From positions 112,456 to 176,455 of the forward strand of contig JAUMOL010000013.1 of the NCBI GenBank assembly GCA_031295385.1: a DNA stretch of 64,000 bases. Reading direction: 5' to 3'. Shown in pieces: positions 1-8,350 of the stretch (position 1 is its first letter; each line of letters opens with the position of its first letter). Origin of the DNA: Collinsella sp. GTDB taxonomy: Bacteria; Actinomycetota; Coriobacteriia; Coriobacteriales; Coriobacteriaceae. A model generated the notes under the pieces. The model made no database searches. It had not been told where the DNA came from and saw only the letters and a list, made by a program, of their open reading frames with translations. The position numbers and the translations under genes were made by a program.

Positions 1-1419
1 GCGCGGCTTGAGCGTCTCGGGCTGCGTCTCGATCAGGCGCTCAAAGGTTTGCTTGTTCCAGGTGACAAAGCCCTCGGGGGCCTTTTTCTTTTTAATCTTA
101 CGGAGCTTTTTGGGGTCGTCGCCCGCTTTGGCCATAAGCTTGGCATTCTCGATCTCGTGCTCGGGTGCCTCGGCAATCACCATGCCCTCGGTATCAAAGC
201 CCGAGCGGCCGGCGCGACCGGCAATCTGGTGGAACTCGCGGGCGCGCAGACGACGCATCTTGTAGCCATCGAACTTGGTGAGCGCGGTGAGCACCACGGT
301 GTGGATGGGTACGTTGATGCCGACGCCGAGCGTATCGGTGCCGCAGATGACGGGCAGCAGGCCCTGCTGCGCCAGGCGCTCGACCAGCAGGCGATAGCGC
401 GGCAACATGCCAGCATGGTGCACGCCGACGCCGCATCCAAGCAGGCGCTTGAGAATCTTGCCAAAGGCCGTCGAGAAGCTCGTGCCTTTGGCAGCTTCCT
501 TAATGGCCTCGCGTTGCTCCTTACTAGCGATGCCAAAATTGGCGAGCGACTGTGCCGTTGCAAGGGCAGCATCCTGGCTAAAGTGCACGATATAGAGCGG
601 GGCCTCGCCGCGGCGCATGGTGAGCTCGACCGTGCCCTCGAGGGAGGTCGTCACATAGTCGTAGCTCAGCGGAACAGGACGCGGGGCATCGATGACCAAG
701 TCGCAAGCAGCGCCGGTGTGCTCCTCGAGTGAGGCGGCGATGGCAGTGACATCGCCGAGCGTGGCGCTCATGAGCATAAACTGCGTGTGGGGCAGGGTGA
801 GCAGCGGTACCTGCCAGGCCCAGCCGCGGTCGGGGTCGGCAAAGTAGTGGAACTCGTCCATGGCTACGCAGCCCACATCGGCGTCCTCGCCCTCGCGTAG
901 CGCATCGTTGGCGAGGATTTCGGCCGTGCAGCAGATGACGGGTGCCTTGGTGTTGATATGCGTATCGCCGGTGATCATGCCGACGTTATCGCGGCCGAGC
1001 ACCTGTACCAGATCGAAGAACTTTTCACTGACCAAGGCCTTGATAGGGGCTGTGTAATAGCAACGTTTGCCCTGCGCCATGCCCATAAAGAGCATGCCCA
1101 GCGCGACAAGCGACTTGCCCGATCCGGTCGGTGTTCCCAAAATGACATGGTCACCGGCGGCTAGATCCATGAGGGCCTCTTCCTGGTGGTCCCACAGCTC
1201 AATACCGCGATCGCTCGTCCATTCAAAGAAGCGTTCGAAGGCCTGGTCGGGCGTGAGCCATGGTTCGGGCTCGCTGCCGTCCTCGGGCTCCCACCAGGTG
1301 GGGGAGAGCGCGCCGAGCGAGCCAAACTCGGCTTCGGTTCCCGTGCCGCCCGAGAATGAGCTGGCGGCGCCGGCGCCGGAGACGGTGCTGGCGGCGGTAT
1401 CTGTCGTGGTCTGTGCCAT
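1..1419 (-). CDS. DEAD/DEAH (DEFH-box) Ski2-like RNA helicase, 3' end cut by the window edge
   Basis: This is an SF2 helicase of the Ski2/Dob1-like group (often annotated as DEAD/DEAH helicase, DUF3516 in actinobacteria), expected to unwind RNA with ATP. Translating the minus strand from ATG at 1419 gives 473 codons with no stop before the window edge. A low-complexity N-terminus of about 50 residues is followed by Walker A GTPTGSGKS (about 95-103), a DEFH box, the motif-III-like MSATLGD and motif VI HQIAGRAGRSGFD. The DEFH box in place of DEAD and the spacing to motif VI fit Ski2-like proteins rather than RecQ. It is the last visible gene of the minus-strand block after trmB, with a 309-bp gap upstream that holds a long inverted repeat. 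The C-terminal domain lies outside the window, so the subfamily is not settled. Confidence 0.88.
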   Translation of the reverse strand, partial: MAQTTTDTAASTVSGAGAASSFSGGTGTEAEFGSLGALSPTWWEPEDGSEPEPWLTPDQAFERFFEWTSDRGIELWDHQEEALMDLAAGDHVILGTPTGSGKSLVALGMLFMGMAQGKRCYYTAPIKALVSEKFFDLVQVLGRDNVGMITGDTHINTKAPVICCTAEILANDALREGEDADVGCVAMDEFHYFADPDRGWAWQVPLLTLPHTQFMLMSATLGDVTAIAASLEEHTGAACDLVIDAPRPVPLSYDYVTTSLEGTVELTMRRGEAPLYIVHFSQDAALATAQSLANFGIASKEQREAIKEAAKGTSFSTAFGKILKRLLGCGVGVHHAGMLPRYRLLVERLAQQGLLPVICGTDTLGVGINVPIHTVVLTALTKFDGYKMRRLRAREFHQIAGRAGRSGFDTEGMVIAEAPEHEIENAKLMAKAGDDPKKLRKIKKKKAPEGFVTWNKQTFERLIETQPETLKPR

Positions 1420-1540
1420 GTGCTTTCTTTCTCTTGCGATTGTCCGCCAACTATTATGGCGTAGCGTCGCATCGATGCGTTTGCAGGCAAGAAAATGCAG
1501 GAAATGGGCGTTCTGCCCGGCCGTTTGGTGCAGTTGCCAG

Positions 1541-1663
1541 CTAAGTGAGTAGACTTTTTGCGATGTCGCGAGCACATGGATTTTGCACAAGGGTTCTATC
1601 TGCGGTTTTAGTTTTCGTTATGCGGGTTGTGCTTGGCTATTGCAAAAAAATCTACTCACTTAG
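1541..1663. repeat. Long imperfect inverted repeat in the 309-bp gap upstream of the helicase
   Basis: The arms CTAAGTGAGTAGACTTTTTG (1541-1560, plus C at 1561) and GCAAAAAAATCTACTCACTT (1642-1661, plus AG) are complementary over about 20 bases, with a one-base bulge, around an 80-nt loop. The 1420-1728 gap holds no supportable gene. The structure could be a palindromic intergenic repeat, a small RNA or a terminator-like fold; nothing here decides between them. Confidence 0.6.
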
Positions 1664-1728
1664 GTTTGAGGGTTGTTTGCTGGCGCCTATTCGCGCTTAT
1701 TTGCTGACGCCGCGACCATCAGAAGCCC

Positions 1729-2568
1729 CTAGGACTCTTGCGGCAGGCGCTTCTTGCCCTTGCGGGCACGGTTTCTGAAGTTCTCGACGGCCTCTTCCAT
1801 GCCGAGAGGCACGTAGGTGAGCTCATCGAGGTTTTCGGGCAGGTAGCAGGCAAGGCTTTGCTCCTGCGCGCGGCCCGCCGCGAGCTGCTCTTCGATGGGT
1901 TCCGCGCCGGGCGTAGCGCAAATGCCATAGACGGCGGCGCCCATCTCGCGCGTGCGGCATTCATATTCGGTCTCGGGATGCTCGGGATGGTCGCGGCGGA
2001 CGTCGTCACTTACCCAAAGCGTATCGTAGCCGGCTGCGGCAAACTGTCCCAGGGCGTAATCGCGCAACGGTTTGCTGTCGGTTCGCAGCGTTACGGTGGC
2101 GCCGGCTGCAAAGAGCGGGCGATAGAGCATCAGATGGTCGACATGGACGAGGCGCTTTTTGGCGTACTTGGCCTTGGGCTGCGGCGTGGGAAAGTTGATG
2201 GTGATGGCATCGAGCTCGCCTGTGGCAAATAGCTGCGGCAGCGATGCGGCGCCTCGAGGCAGAACGAGTGCGTTGGTCAGTTCATGCTCGCAGATTTTCT
2301 GTGCGGCATAGGCGATGCAGATGGGCTCTTGGTCCATGCCGATAAAGAGGGTGTCGGGCTCGCGGCGAGCGCGCTCAACCAGATAGGTGCCTTTGCCGCA
2401 GCCCAGATCCAGATGAAGGCGGGTGAACGAGACGCTGCCAACTGGCGCGCAAGCCTCGCGCCAATCTCCGGCATAGGCCTCGGGGTTCGTCTCAATCGCA
2501 TCGGCGTAGCGCTCCAGGCGCTCCTCGAGCACAAAGTTCCTAGGCGTGCGAACGTGGACGGCTCCCAT
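1729..2568 (-). CDS. trmB: tRNA (guanine-N7)-methyltransferase, TrmB family
   Basis: Predicted to form m7G46 in the tRNA variable loop using S-adenosylmethionine. The 279-residue protein has the SAM-binding motif LDLGCGKGTYL (about 53-63), a GMDQEP acidic segment after strand 2, and the TrmB C-terminal signature ETEYECRTREMG. One feature is odd. The family motif FPDPWPK, whose Asp is catalytic in E. coli and B. subtilis TrmB, reads FPTPQPK (about 126-132), so Asp is Thr and Trp is Gln. The downstream KKRLV half of the motif is kept. A tail of about 60 residues follows the signature. It sits between the SAM methyltransferase upstream (117-bp gap) and the helicase downstream, all on the minus strand. 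The family is clear; whether activity is unchanged is not. Confidence 0.85.
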   Translation of the reverse strand: MGAVHVRTPRNFVLEERLERYADAIETNPEAYAGDWREACAPVGSVSFTRLHLDLGCGKGTYLVERARREPDTLFIGMDQEPICIAYAAQKICEHELTNALVLPRGAASLPQLFATGELDAITINFPTPQPKAKYAKKRLVHVDHLMLYRPLFAAGATVTLRTDSKPLRDYALGQFAAAGYDTLWVSDDVRRDHPEHPETEYECRTREMGAAVYGICATPGAEPIEEQLAAGRAQEQSLACYLPENLDELTYVPLGMEEAVENFRNRARKGKKRLPQES

Positions 2569-2685
2569 GAGGCTCCTTGGTCATAAATATGGAACGCATA
2601 GCTGCGCGTTCCGTCAATGGGTTGAAAAGGGTGGGCATAGTTTGCCCGAAAGACGCGGCACGGCTCGGCGGCGAGTCGTCGATGC

Positions 2686-3558
2686 CTACAGGCGCTTGAG
2701 GATCACATAACGGTTGAGCTCGCCGCTGCGACCGTCGGCATGGAAACGCTCAAGCTCGCGCACGGGGACCTCGCCGCTTTTGTAGAACGTACGGACGCCG
2801 CGCACCAGGTCGGTGATCTGCTGATCGTCAAAGTGATGGCAATAGCGGTAGGCGTGGCGGTCGTTTTGCCAGCCAATGAGGTGGTCGCCGGCTTCAAACT
2901 GCGCGGAATCGTAACCCTCAAACGGCGGGGTGAGCTCGGCGCGGGCCTCGGCTCGAACGGCCTTGCGCGCCATGCGCTCGTCGTTCATAAACTCCCAAAA
3001 GCTGATGGCGATGATGCCGCCCGGGCGCGTTTGCCGCACCAGGGCGTCGAGCACGCGTACGCGGTACTCGCACGACGGCACGTGGTGCATAAAGCCAAAG
3101 CAGACCGAGATATCGGCGAGCGGGGCGTCGAAAAGCACGTCGGGTGTTTCGGCGGGGTTGAGCTTCATGAGGGCGTCGAGCACGTCGAGTTCCTGGAAGT
3201 GCAGGTTGGGAATGCGCAGCGCGTGGCCATGTGCATCGATGGCCAGGTCTTGACACGAGTCGACGCCATAGAACTCAAACGGGCAGCTGGCATCTGCCGA
3301 GGGGTTTGCGCCGTCGACGCCCTTGGCGGCAAGTGCGCCGCCGGCGGCAAAGTTTTCGAATCGCATATTGCCGCAGGCGAGATCGAAGACGCGGACGGGA
3401 TGCTCGATCGTGGCGACGTCGAGCTGTTCGAGCGCGATGTCCATGGTGCGCACCCAGCCGGGCCACGGGGCCTGGCGCGTATCGGAAAAGGAGGCGGAGT
3501 GCTCGCGATAGAACGTGTTGTTGAGCTGGATGAGCGATGAGGCGAAATCGCGGTTCAC
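2686..3558 (-). CDS. Class I SAM-dependent methyltransferase
   Basis: A Rossmann-fold methyltransferase of about 290 residues. Motif I is FDLACGNMRFENF, the post-I acidic region is FYGVDS, and the motif IV/post region reads SVCFGFMHHV followed by RPGGIIAISFWEF. The His-His after motif IV and the GG-I-A-I-S-F-W segment resemble Trm9/ALKBH8-type tRNA-wobble methyltransferases and UbiE-like enzymes, but the substrate cannot be read from sequence. The GTG start at 3558 is chosen because GGAGGGAG lies 9 nt upstream; the longer reading from ATG 3606 includes that ribosome site in the coding part. It diverges from the XRE regulator across a 267-bp gap and precedes trmB on the same strand. Confidence 0.75.
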   Translation of the reverse strand: MNRDFASSLIQLNNTFYREHSASFSDTRQAPWPGWVRTMDIALEQLDVATIEHPVRVFDLACGNMRFENFAAGGALAAKGVDGANPSADASCPFEFYGVDSCQDLAIDAHGHALRIPNLHFQELDVLDALMKLNPAETPDVLFDAPLADISVCFGFMHHVPSCEYRVRVLDALVRQTRPGGIIAISFWEFMNDERMARKAVRAEARAELTPPFEGYDSAQFEAGDHLIGWQNDRHAYRYCHHFDDQQITDLVRGVRTFYKSGEVPVRELERFHADGRSGELNRYVILKRL

Positions 3559-3825
3559 GGCGCGGAACTCCCTCCGTTGGCGGTGCGGAATAAACAGTAT
3601 GACCATACTACCGTTAACGCCGCAACGGGGACAACCGGGCTAGGTGCCATTGCTTTGTTTGGACACATTTCCGCAGCTCATATGCACCCGCAACCGCCGG
3701 TTGTCAAAAATCTCACTAGAATAGGTGGCATGCTTTTGGCGGTGGCGGATACATTTTTAACTGTGCAAGGCGCCTTAAGAACAAAAACGGTCCGGCGGCA
3801 CGGCTGGCATCACATAGGAGGAACC

Positions 3826-4542
3826 ATGAATGTAGAAACTGCGCAGCGGCTCGCCGACCTTCGCCGCAGCAAAGGCTTTAGCCAAGAAGGGCTGGCACGA
3901 AAGCTGGGGCTGTCGCGCCAGGCGGTCAGTAAATGGGAGCGTGCGGAGAGCTCGCCCGATACCGAGAACCTGATCTCGCTCGCCAAGCTCTATGGCGTGA
4001 GCTTGGACGAGCTGCTCAATCCGAGCGATGAGATTGAGGACGATATCGAGTTTGAGAACGAGGACCGCGCCCGCCAGCGCGAGGCCGAGGCGGCAGAGCG
4101 CGCACGCACCCATGAGGCGGCGGCACGAGCTACCGAGGCGGCAACACAGGCGAGTGACGCCGCCGCCAAGGCGGCGCAAGCGGCAAGCTGGAGTGCGCAG
4201 GCCGCCAATGCCGCTACGGCGCAGGCGACGAGTGGCACCGCGGTTGGCTCGACTCCGGTGAAGGGCCCGTTCCAGTCGTTCCCGTATTGGGCCGTGTGTT
4301 GGCTGCTGTTCTTTTTGCTGATGTTCCTGTTTGGTGCCGGCCCCTTTGCTGCGCTGATCTTCTTTACGATTCCCATCTATCACTGGGTGGCGCGTGCGCT
4401 CGATGGTGATTGGGCACGCGGGGATATTCAGGTTGGTCCGGCACCGGTGACAGCTAGGACTCAGAATGTTTCCGCTTCGGTTGATGCTGACGTGGCTACC
4501 GCGGCCACCGCTGAGCCATGTGCCAAAGAAGGTGACGAATGA
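3826..4542 (+). CDS. XRE-family HTH regulator with C-terminal membrane segments
   Basis: The N-terminal 65 residues form a Cro/CI-type helix-turn-helix (RRSKGFSQEGLARKLGLSRQ, then AVSKWERAESSPD). An Ala/Glu/Arg-rich coiled-coil-like linker of about 80 residues follows, then two hydrophobic segments (AVCWLLFFLLMFLFG and FAALIFFTIPIYHWV) that would anchor it in the membrane. ATG 3826 is chosen because AGGAGGA sits 3 nt upstream; upstream in-frame codons lack a ribosome site. The stop overlaps the next gene's start as ATGATG/TGA, so the DUF4097 protein is almost certainly co-translated. Membrane-tethered XRE regulators paired with DUF4097 or Bacillus LiaG-like proteins often sense envelope stress; that role is inference here. 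Confidence 0.88.
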   Translation: MNVETAQRLADLRRSKGFSQEGLARKLGLSRQAVSKWERAESSPDTENLISLAKLYGVSLDELLNPSDEIEDDIEFENEDRARQREAEAAERARTHEAAARATEAATQASDAAAKAAQAASWSAQAANAATAQATSGTAVGSTPVKGPFQSFPYWAVCWLLFFLLMFLFGAGPFAALIFFTIPIYHWVARALDGDWARGDIQVGPAPVTARTQNVSASVDADVATAATAEPCAKEGDE

Positions 4543-5438
4543 TGAGGCTTTCGCATGAATCCAAGCTGCGCCTGGGCGTTGGCATCGGAGCGTTCGTACT
4601 CATCATCGGACTTGTCTTTGGCACTTCGCGGACTTTGATTCATTTTGATGGCCCGTGGGACCTCGACGATGTTGTATCCGGCTTGTCTGGTATGGACGAT
4701 GCGGTTGACGAGGACGATCTTTTGGATGGCGGTAACTATTCCGCTCGGCCTCAGCAGCTTTCGAGCACGACTTTTGATGCCGATGAGTTCCGCTACCTCG
4801 ATTTCGATATCAATGCGGCTTCGGTGGACGTCAAGGTTGTTGATGGCAACAAGGCTCGTGTTATCGAGCGGGGGCGCGTTGCCAAGGGTATGGATGCCTC
4901 CAAGGCCGCGACGCAAAACATCGCATTCGTCGAGGACTCGACGCTCAAGGTTTCCCAGTTTGGAAGTGATGACGATAAGGCAATCGATCGCTCAGTTACG
5001 GTCGAGCTGCCGCGCCGTGTTGCCGAACATCTGAAGGGAGTCAACGCGCACGTGGGCTCGGGTGATCTGCAGATTGTCGGTGTCATCTGTGACGGTTTCG
5101 ACCTTTTCCTGGGTGCGGGAGATGTAGAGTTTACGGGCAGCGTGACTGATGCGCTCAGCGCTGAGGTCGGTTCGGGCGATGTGACGTTCGAGCTTTACCA
5201 AGCCCCCGCGAAATCGATGGACGTGAGTGTGGGCTCGGGCGATGTGGAGATGACGGTTCCGAACTCGACGGGCTTTAAGGCGAGCCTCACCTTGGGCAGC
5301 GGCGACTTCGAGAGTGATTTCCTTCCGCTTGGCTACGACGGCGAGACCATTTTGAATCTTGAATTCGATAACGGGGATAAGTCTGCTGTGTATAGTTTTG
5401 AAGTCGATTCGGGCGACATGTCGTTTGATTCGGAGTAG
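4539..5438 (+). CDS. DUF4097-family secreted/membrane-anchored beta-repeat protein
   Basis: A 299-residue protein with an N-terminal transmembrane or signal-anchor helix (LGVGIGAFVLIIGLVFG) and an extracytoplasmic domain. That domain repeats a G-S-G-D strand-turn unit about every 20 residues: VGSGDLQIVG, LGAGDVEFTG, VGSGDVTFE, VGSGDVEMT, LGSGDFESD, then weaker copies. This is the right-handed beta-solenoid/adhesin pattern of DUF4097. It overlaps the upstream XRE gene by 4 nt, which indicates a two-gene operon. A terminator-like hairpin follows. The function is unknown beyond a likely envelope role. The start could be either of the two tandem ATGs. Confidence 0.8.
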   Translation: MMRLSHESKLRLGVGIGAFVLIIGLVFGTSRTLIHFDGPWDLDDVVSGLSGMDDAVDEDDLLDGGNYSARPQQLSSTTFDADEFRYLDFDINAASVDVKVVDGNKARVIERGRVAKGMDASKAATQNIAFVEDSTLKVSQFGSDDDKAIDRSVTVELPRRVAEHLKGVNAHVGSGDLQIVGVICDGFDLFLGAGDVEFTGSVTDALSAEVGSGDVTFELYQAPAKSMDVSVGSGDVEMTVPNSTGFKASLTLGSGDFESDFLPLGYDGETILNLEFDNGDKSAVYSFEVDSGDMSFDSE

Positions 5439-5487
5439 TGAGGCAGACGAAAGCCTAGGCGAAGATATAGACGCGCTGTTTGATGAA

Positions 5488-5526
5488 GGCGCCGAAGCCG
5501 AGGTCGGCTCCGGCGCCTTTGCCTTT
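5488..5526 (+). terminator. Intrinsic terminator after the XRE/DUF4097 operon
   Basis: A GC-rich stem GGCGCCG-AGCCGA pairs with TCGGCT-CGGCGCC and is followed by TTTGCCTTT. It lies between the DUF4097 stop and elp3, and the tract directly downstream contains the likely elp3 promoter. Confidence 0.6.
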
Positions 5527-5531
5527 ACAAT
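5526..5531 (+). promoter_or_regulatory. Candidate -10 box (TACAAT) of elp3, implying a leaderless transcript
   Basis: TACAAT ends 6 nt before the elp3 ATG at 5538, and no Shine-Dalgarno site fits between them. Initiation at the usual 6-8 nt after the -10 box would place the first base on or next to the A of ATG. No convincing -35 box is visible because the terminator stem occupies that position. Confidence 0.35.
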
Positions 5532-5537
5532 GGGGTC

Positions 5538-7445
5538 ATGGAACAGATTATCTTGAACATACTCGAGGCTCTGCGTCGCGGCGAGACCGTGGACGACAAA
5601 GCGCTCGTCAAACTGATACATGCCGAGGCGCGCCGTGAAGGTGCCGACAAACGCGATTTGGCCAAGCGCCGTCTGCTGCCGTTCTACCAGCGGGTAAAAC
5701 GTGAGGAGCCGGCTCGTTGGGCTGGGTGGAATGTCGATGCCGAGCTGGAACGTCGGCTGCTGCAGGTGCTGCGTATGAAGCCTCGTCGCACGGCCTCGGG
5801 CGTGGCGACCATTACCGTCATCACCAAGCCCTGGCCGTGCTCGGGCGATTGCCTGTTTTGCCCCAACGATCTGCGCATGCCTAAAAGCTATCTGCATGCC
5901 GAGCCGGCGTGCGCCCGTGCGGAGCAAAATTGCTTTGACCCGTATCTGCAGGTGAGCGCTCGTCTGACCGCGCTTTCGCAGATGGGGCATGCGACCGACA
6001 AGATAGAGCTCATCGTGCTCGGTGGCACCTGGAGCGACTATCCGCAAGGGTATCAAACGTGGTTTATGTTGGAGCTTTTCCGTGCGCTCAATGACGATGC
6101 CGTCGCCGGCGTGGCGGCAAACCCCATGTTGGCGCGTCCGGGCATCAGCCGTGCCGAGGCAGGGCGCCTGCTCGATGACGCTCCCGCCGATGCCCTGCCG
6201 CCGGTGGTAACAGAGCGCCGCGAGCGCTATCGGGCTGCCGGCATTGCGACAGACGAGGCTGAGCTTGCTGCCGGCGTTGCCGACGAGCAGGGGCGTGTGG
6301 ATGCTGTCGTTGGTGGCTATAACCGCGCAGTGCGTCGTCTGTACGGCCCCGGTACGCCATGGGGCGAGGCTGCCGAGTGGCAGACGGCAACGATGGAGGA
6401 GCTTGAGCGTCAGCAGCGCATCAACGAGACGGCGAAGCATCGCGTGGTGGGGCTCGTTATCGAGACGCGCCCCGATGCCGTAACGCCGCAGGCCCTCACG
6501 CTCATCCGCCGCCTGGGTTGCACCAAGATTCAGATGGGTATTCAGAGTCTCGACCAACATTTGCTCGATATCAACGAGCGTCGCATTTCGGTGGCGCAGA
6601 TCGAGCGGGCGTTTTCGCTTGCGCGCTTGTTTGGCTTTAAGATCCACGCGCACTTTATGCTCAACTTGTTGGGCGCTACGCCCGAGGGGGACAAGCGCGA
6701 CTACGAGCACTTTATGACCGAGGGCGCTTTTATGCCCGACGAGGTCAAGGTCTACCCGTGCGCGCTCATCGAGGGCTCGCGTCTGGTGGGCCGCTATGAG
6801 CGCGGCGAGTGGCGCCCCTATACCGAGGAAGAGCTGCTCGATGTGTTGGCCGACGACATCGTGGTGACGCCGGCGTTCTGTCGCATCAGCCGTATGATTC
6901 GTGACTTTAGCTCCGACGACATTATGGTGGGCAACAAGAAGCCCAACCTACGCCAGCTCGTTGAGAACCGCCTGGCTGCTCGGGGTGATGGTGCGACGGT
7001 GCGTGAGATTCGCTATCGCGAGATCAGCACGGCGGGTGCCGACTTGGATGAGCTGACCCTTGACGAGGAAGTGGCGTACGAGACGCCGGTGACGCGCGAG
7101 CGCTTTTTGCAGTGGGTGACGCTCGAAGGCAAGATCGCCGGCTTTTTGCGCCTGTCGTTGCCCGATCGTGCGTTTGTTACCGCGCACGCAGACGAGTTGC
7201 CGACGACGCCGGACGAGGCAATGATTCGCGAGGTGCACGTGTATGGCATGGCGGCACGTGTGGGCGATCAGGGCCAGGCGGCTCAGCATCATGGGCTGGG
7301 GCGGTCGCTGGTGGGGCGCGCATGCGAGATTGCCCGGGATGCGGGTTATGCGCGTATCAACGTGATCAGCGCGATCGGTACGCGCGAGTACTATCGCCAT
7401 TTGGGTTTTTATGACCACGGACTCTATCTGCAAAAGGAGCTCTAA
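5538..7445 (+). CDS. elp3: Elp3-family tRNA U34 modification enzyme (radical SAM + GNAT)
   Basis: This stand-alone bacterial Elp3 homologue (635 residues) is predicted to attach a carboxymethyl-type group to C5 of tRNA wobble uridine, using acetyl-CoA and a radical SAM cluster. The cluster cysteines are C101, C105 and C108 in PWPCSGDCLFCPND (CX3CX2C), followed by the barrel segment KIELIVLGGTWSDYP and TKIQMGIQSLD. The C-terminal acetyltransferase domain has the acetyl-CoA loop QHHGLGRSLV and ends REYYRHLGFYDHG, as in archaeal Elp3. Bacteria with Elp3 lack the rest of the Elongator complex; the family is known from Dehalococcoides and archaea. The next gene starts at the base after its stop codon, so the two are co-transcribed. 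Confidence 0.9.
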   Translation: MEQIILNILEALRRGETVDDKALVKLIHAEARREGADKRDLAKRRLLPFYQRVKREEPARWAGWNVDAELERRLLQVLRMKPRRTASGVATITVITKPWPCSGDCLFCPNDLRMPKSYLHAEPACARAEQNCFDPYLQVSARLTALSQMGHATDKIELIVLGGTWSDYPQGYQTWFMLELFRALNDDAVAGVAANPMLARPGISRAEAGRLLDDAPADALPPVVTERRERYRAAGIATDEAELAAGVADEQGRVDAVVGGYNRAVRRLYGPGTPWGEAAEWQTATMEELERQQRINETAKHRVVGLVIETRPDAVTPQALTLIRRLGCTKIQMGIQSLDQHLLDINERRISVAQIERAFSLARLFGFKIHAHFMLNLLGATPEGDKRDYEHFMTEGAFMPDEVKVYPCALIEGSRLVGRYERGEWRPYTEEELLDVLADDIVVTPAFCRISRMIRDFSSDDIMVGNKKPNLRQLVENRLAARGDGATVREIRYREISTAGADLDELTLDEEVAYETPVTRERFLQWVTLEGKIAGFLRLSLPDRAFVTAHADELPTTPDEAMIREVHVYGMAARVGDQGQAAQHHGLGRSLVGRACEIARDAGYARINVISAIGTREYYRHLGFYDHGLYLQKEL

Positions 7446-8324
7446 ATGAACAAGCCAAGTGTTTCTGCTGGCGTTGTTGCCGGCGTCGCCCTGGGAGCTG
7501 CGGCGCTTGGTGCGGCCGCCGTCGCTGTTCGTGCTGCCTGTCTGCAGGTCGCGCGAACCCGCAATGGGTTGGCGCGTGTGAAGCGCGTGCACGATGAGGG
7601 CGGCGACGAGATTCGCGTGTTAGTGCAAGGCGGCGTCTACCAAAGCGCAAGCTACATTGGCGAGCGTTGGGCGGAGCCCGTCTTTGCGTACTATCGTGCG
7701 TTTGACGACGTGTTTGAGTCCGAGGATGTGATGCGCGATGCTTATGGCCACGGCATCGACCGTATGCTTATGCTGGGCGGCGGTGGGTTTGCCTATCCCA
7801 AGTTCGCTCTGATGTCGCACGCGGGCTTGCGCATGGACGTCATCGAGTATGACGGAGAGATTACGCGCCTGGCGCGCCGCTGGTTCTACCTGGATGAGCT
7901 GGAGCGCGCGGTGGGCGATCGCCTGCGGGTGATAACCGCCGAGGCTCGCTCGTATCTGGGCGTGACGAGCGTGGGACATCGTCGCTACGACGTGGTCGTG
8001 AGCGATTGCTTTGGCGGTGCCGAGCCCGTACGCAAGCTGGCGACGGTTGAGGCGTTGCGTTTGGTGCGAGGCAGCCTGAACCCCGGGGGTATCTACGTTG
8101 CCAATATCGTGAGCGCAAACGAGGGGAGCGACGTGACGTTCCTGCGCGACTGTGCTGCCACGGCAGTCGAGGTATTCGCCCACGCCTGGGTGGTCCCATG
8201 TGGCGATGCGGAGTTCGGCGGCGAGGAGAACTACCTGCTCGTCGCCAGCGACGGCGACTACGCCTTTGCCGAAGCCGTGCCTTTTGACACCGACTTCCTC
8301 GGCACCGTCCTTCACGACAAGTAA
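7446..8324 (+). CDS. Spermidine-synthase-like methyltransferase-fold protein
   Basis: A 292-residue protein with an N-terminal hydrophobic stretch (GVVAGVALGAAALGAAAVAV) and a spermidine-synthase/SAM-type Rossmann domain. The nucleotide loop is MLMLGGGGFAYPKF, followed by the acidic strand DVIEYDGEITRLARRWF and a VVSDCFGG segment where polyamine synthases have a catalytic Asp. Family members of this type often carry a membrane anchor and do not necessarily make polyamines; many are annotated as fused or lone spermidine-synthase-like proteins. It follows elp3 with no gap. Convergent with the helicase at 8351, with only 26 bp between. Confidence 0.72.
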   Translation: MNKPSVSAGVVAGVALGAAALGAAAVAVRAACLQVARTRNGLARVKRVHDEGGDEIRVLVQGGVYQSASYIGERWAEPVFAYYRAFDDVFESEDVMRDAYGHGIDRMLMLGGGGFAYPKFALMSHAGLRMDVIEYDGEITRLARRWFYLDELERAVGDRLRVITAEARSYLGVTSVGHRRYDVVVSDCFGGAEPVRKLATVEALRLVRGSLNPGGIYVANIVSANEGSDVTFLRDCAATAVEVFAHAWVVPCGDAEFGGEENYLLVASDGDYAFAEAVPFDTDFLGTVLHDK

Positions 8325-8350
8325 GTCTCCCCGTCCCAAAAAGACTGGTC

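Noticed and set aside
4992..6710. A 572-residue minus-strand open frame across DUF4097 and elp3
   Set aside because: It spans two clearly coding genes in opposite orientation and has His/Arg-rich content without motifs.
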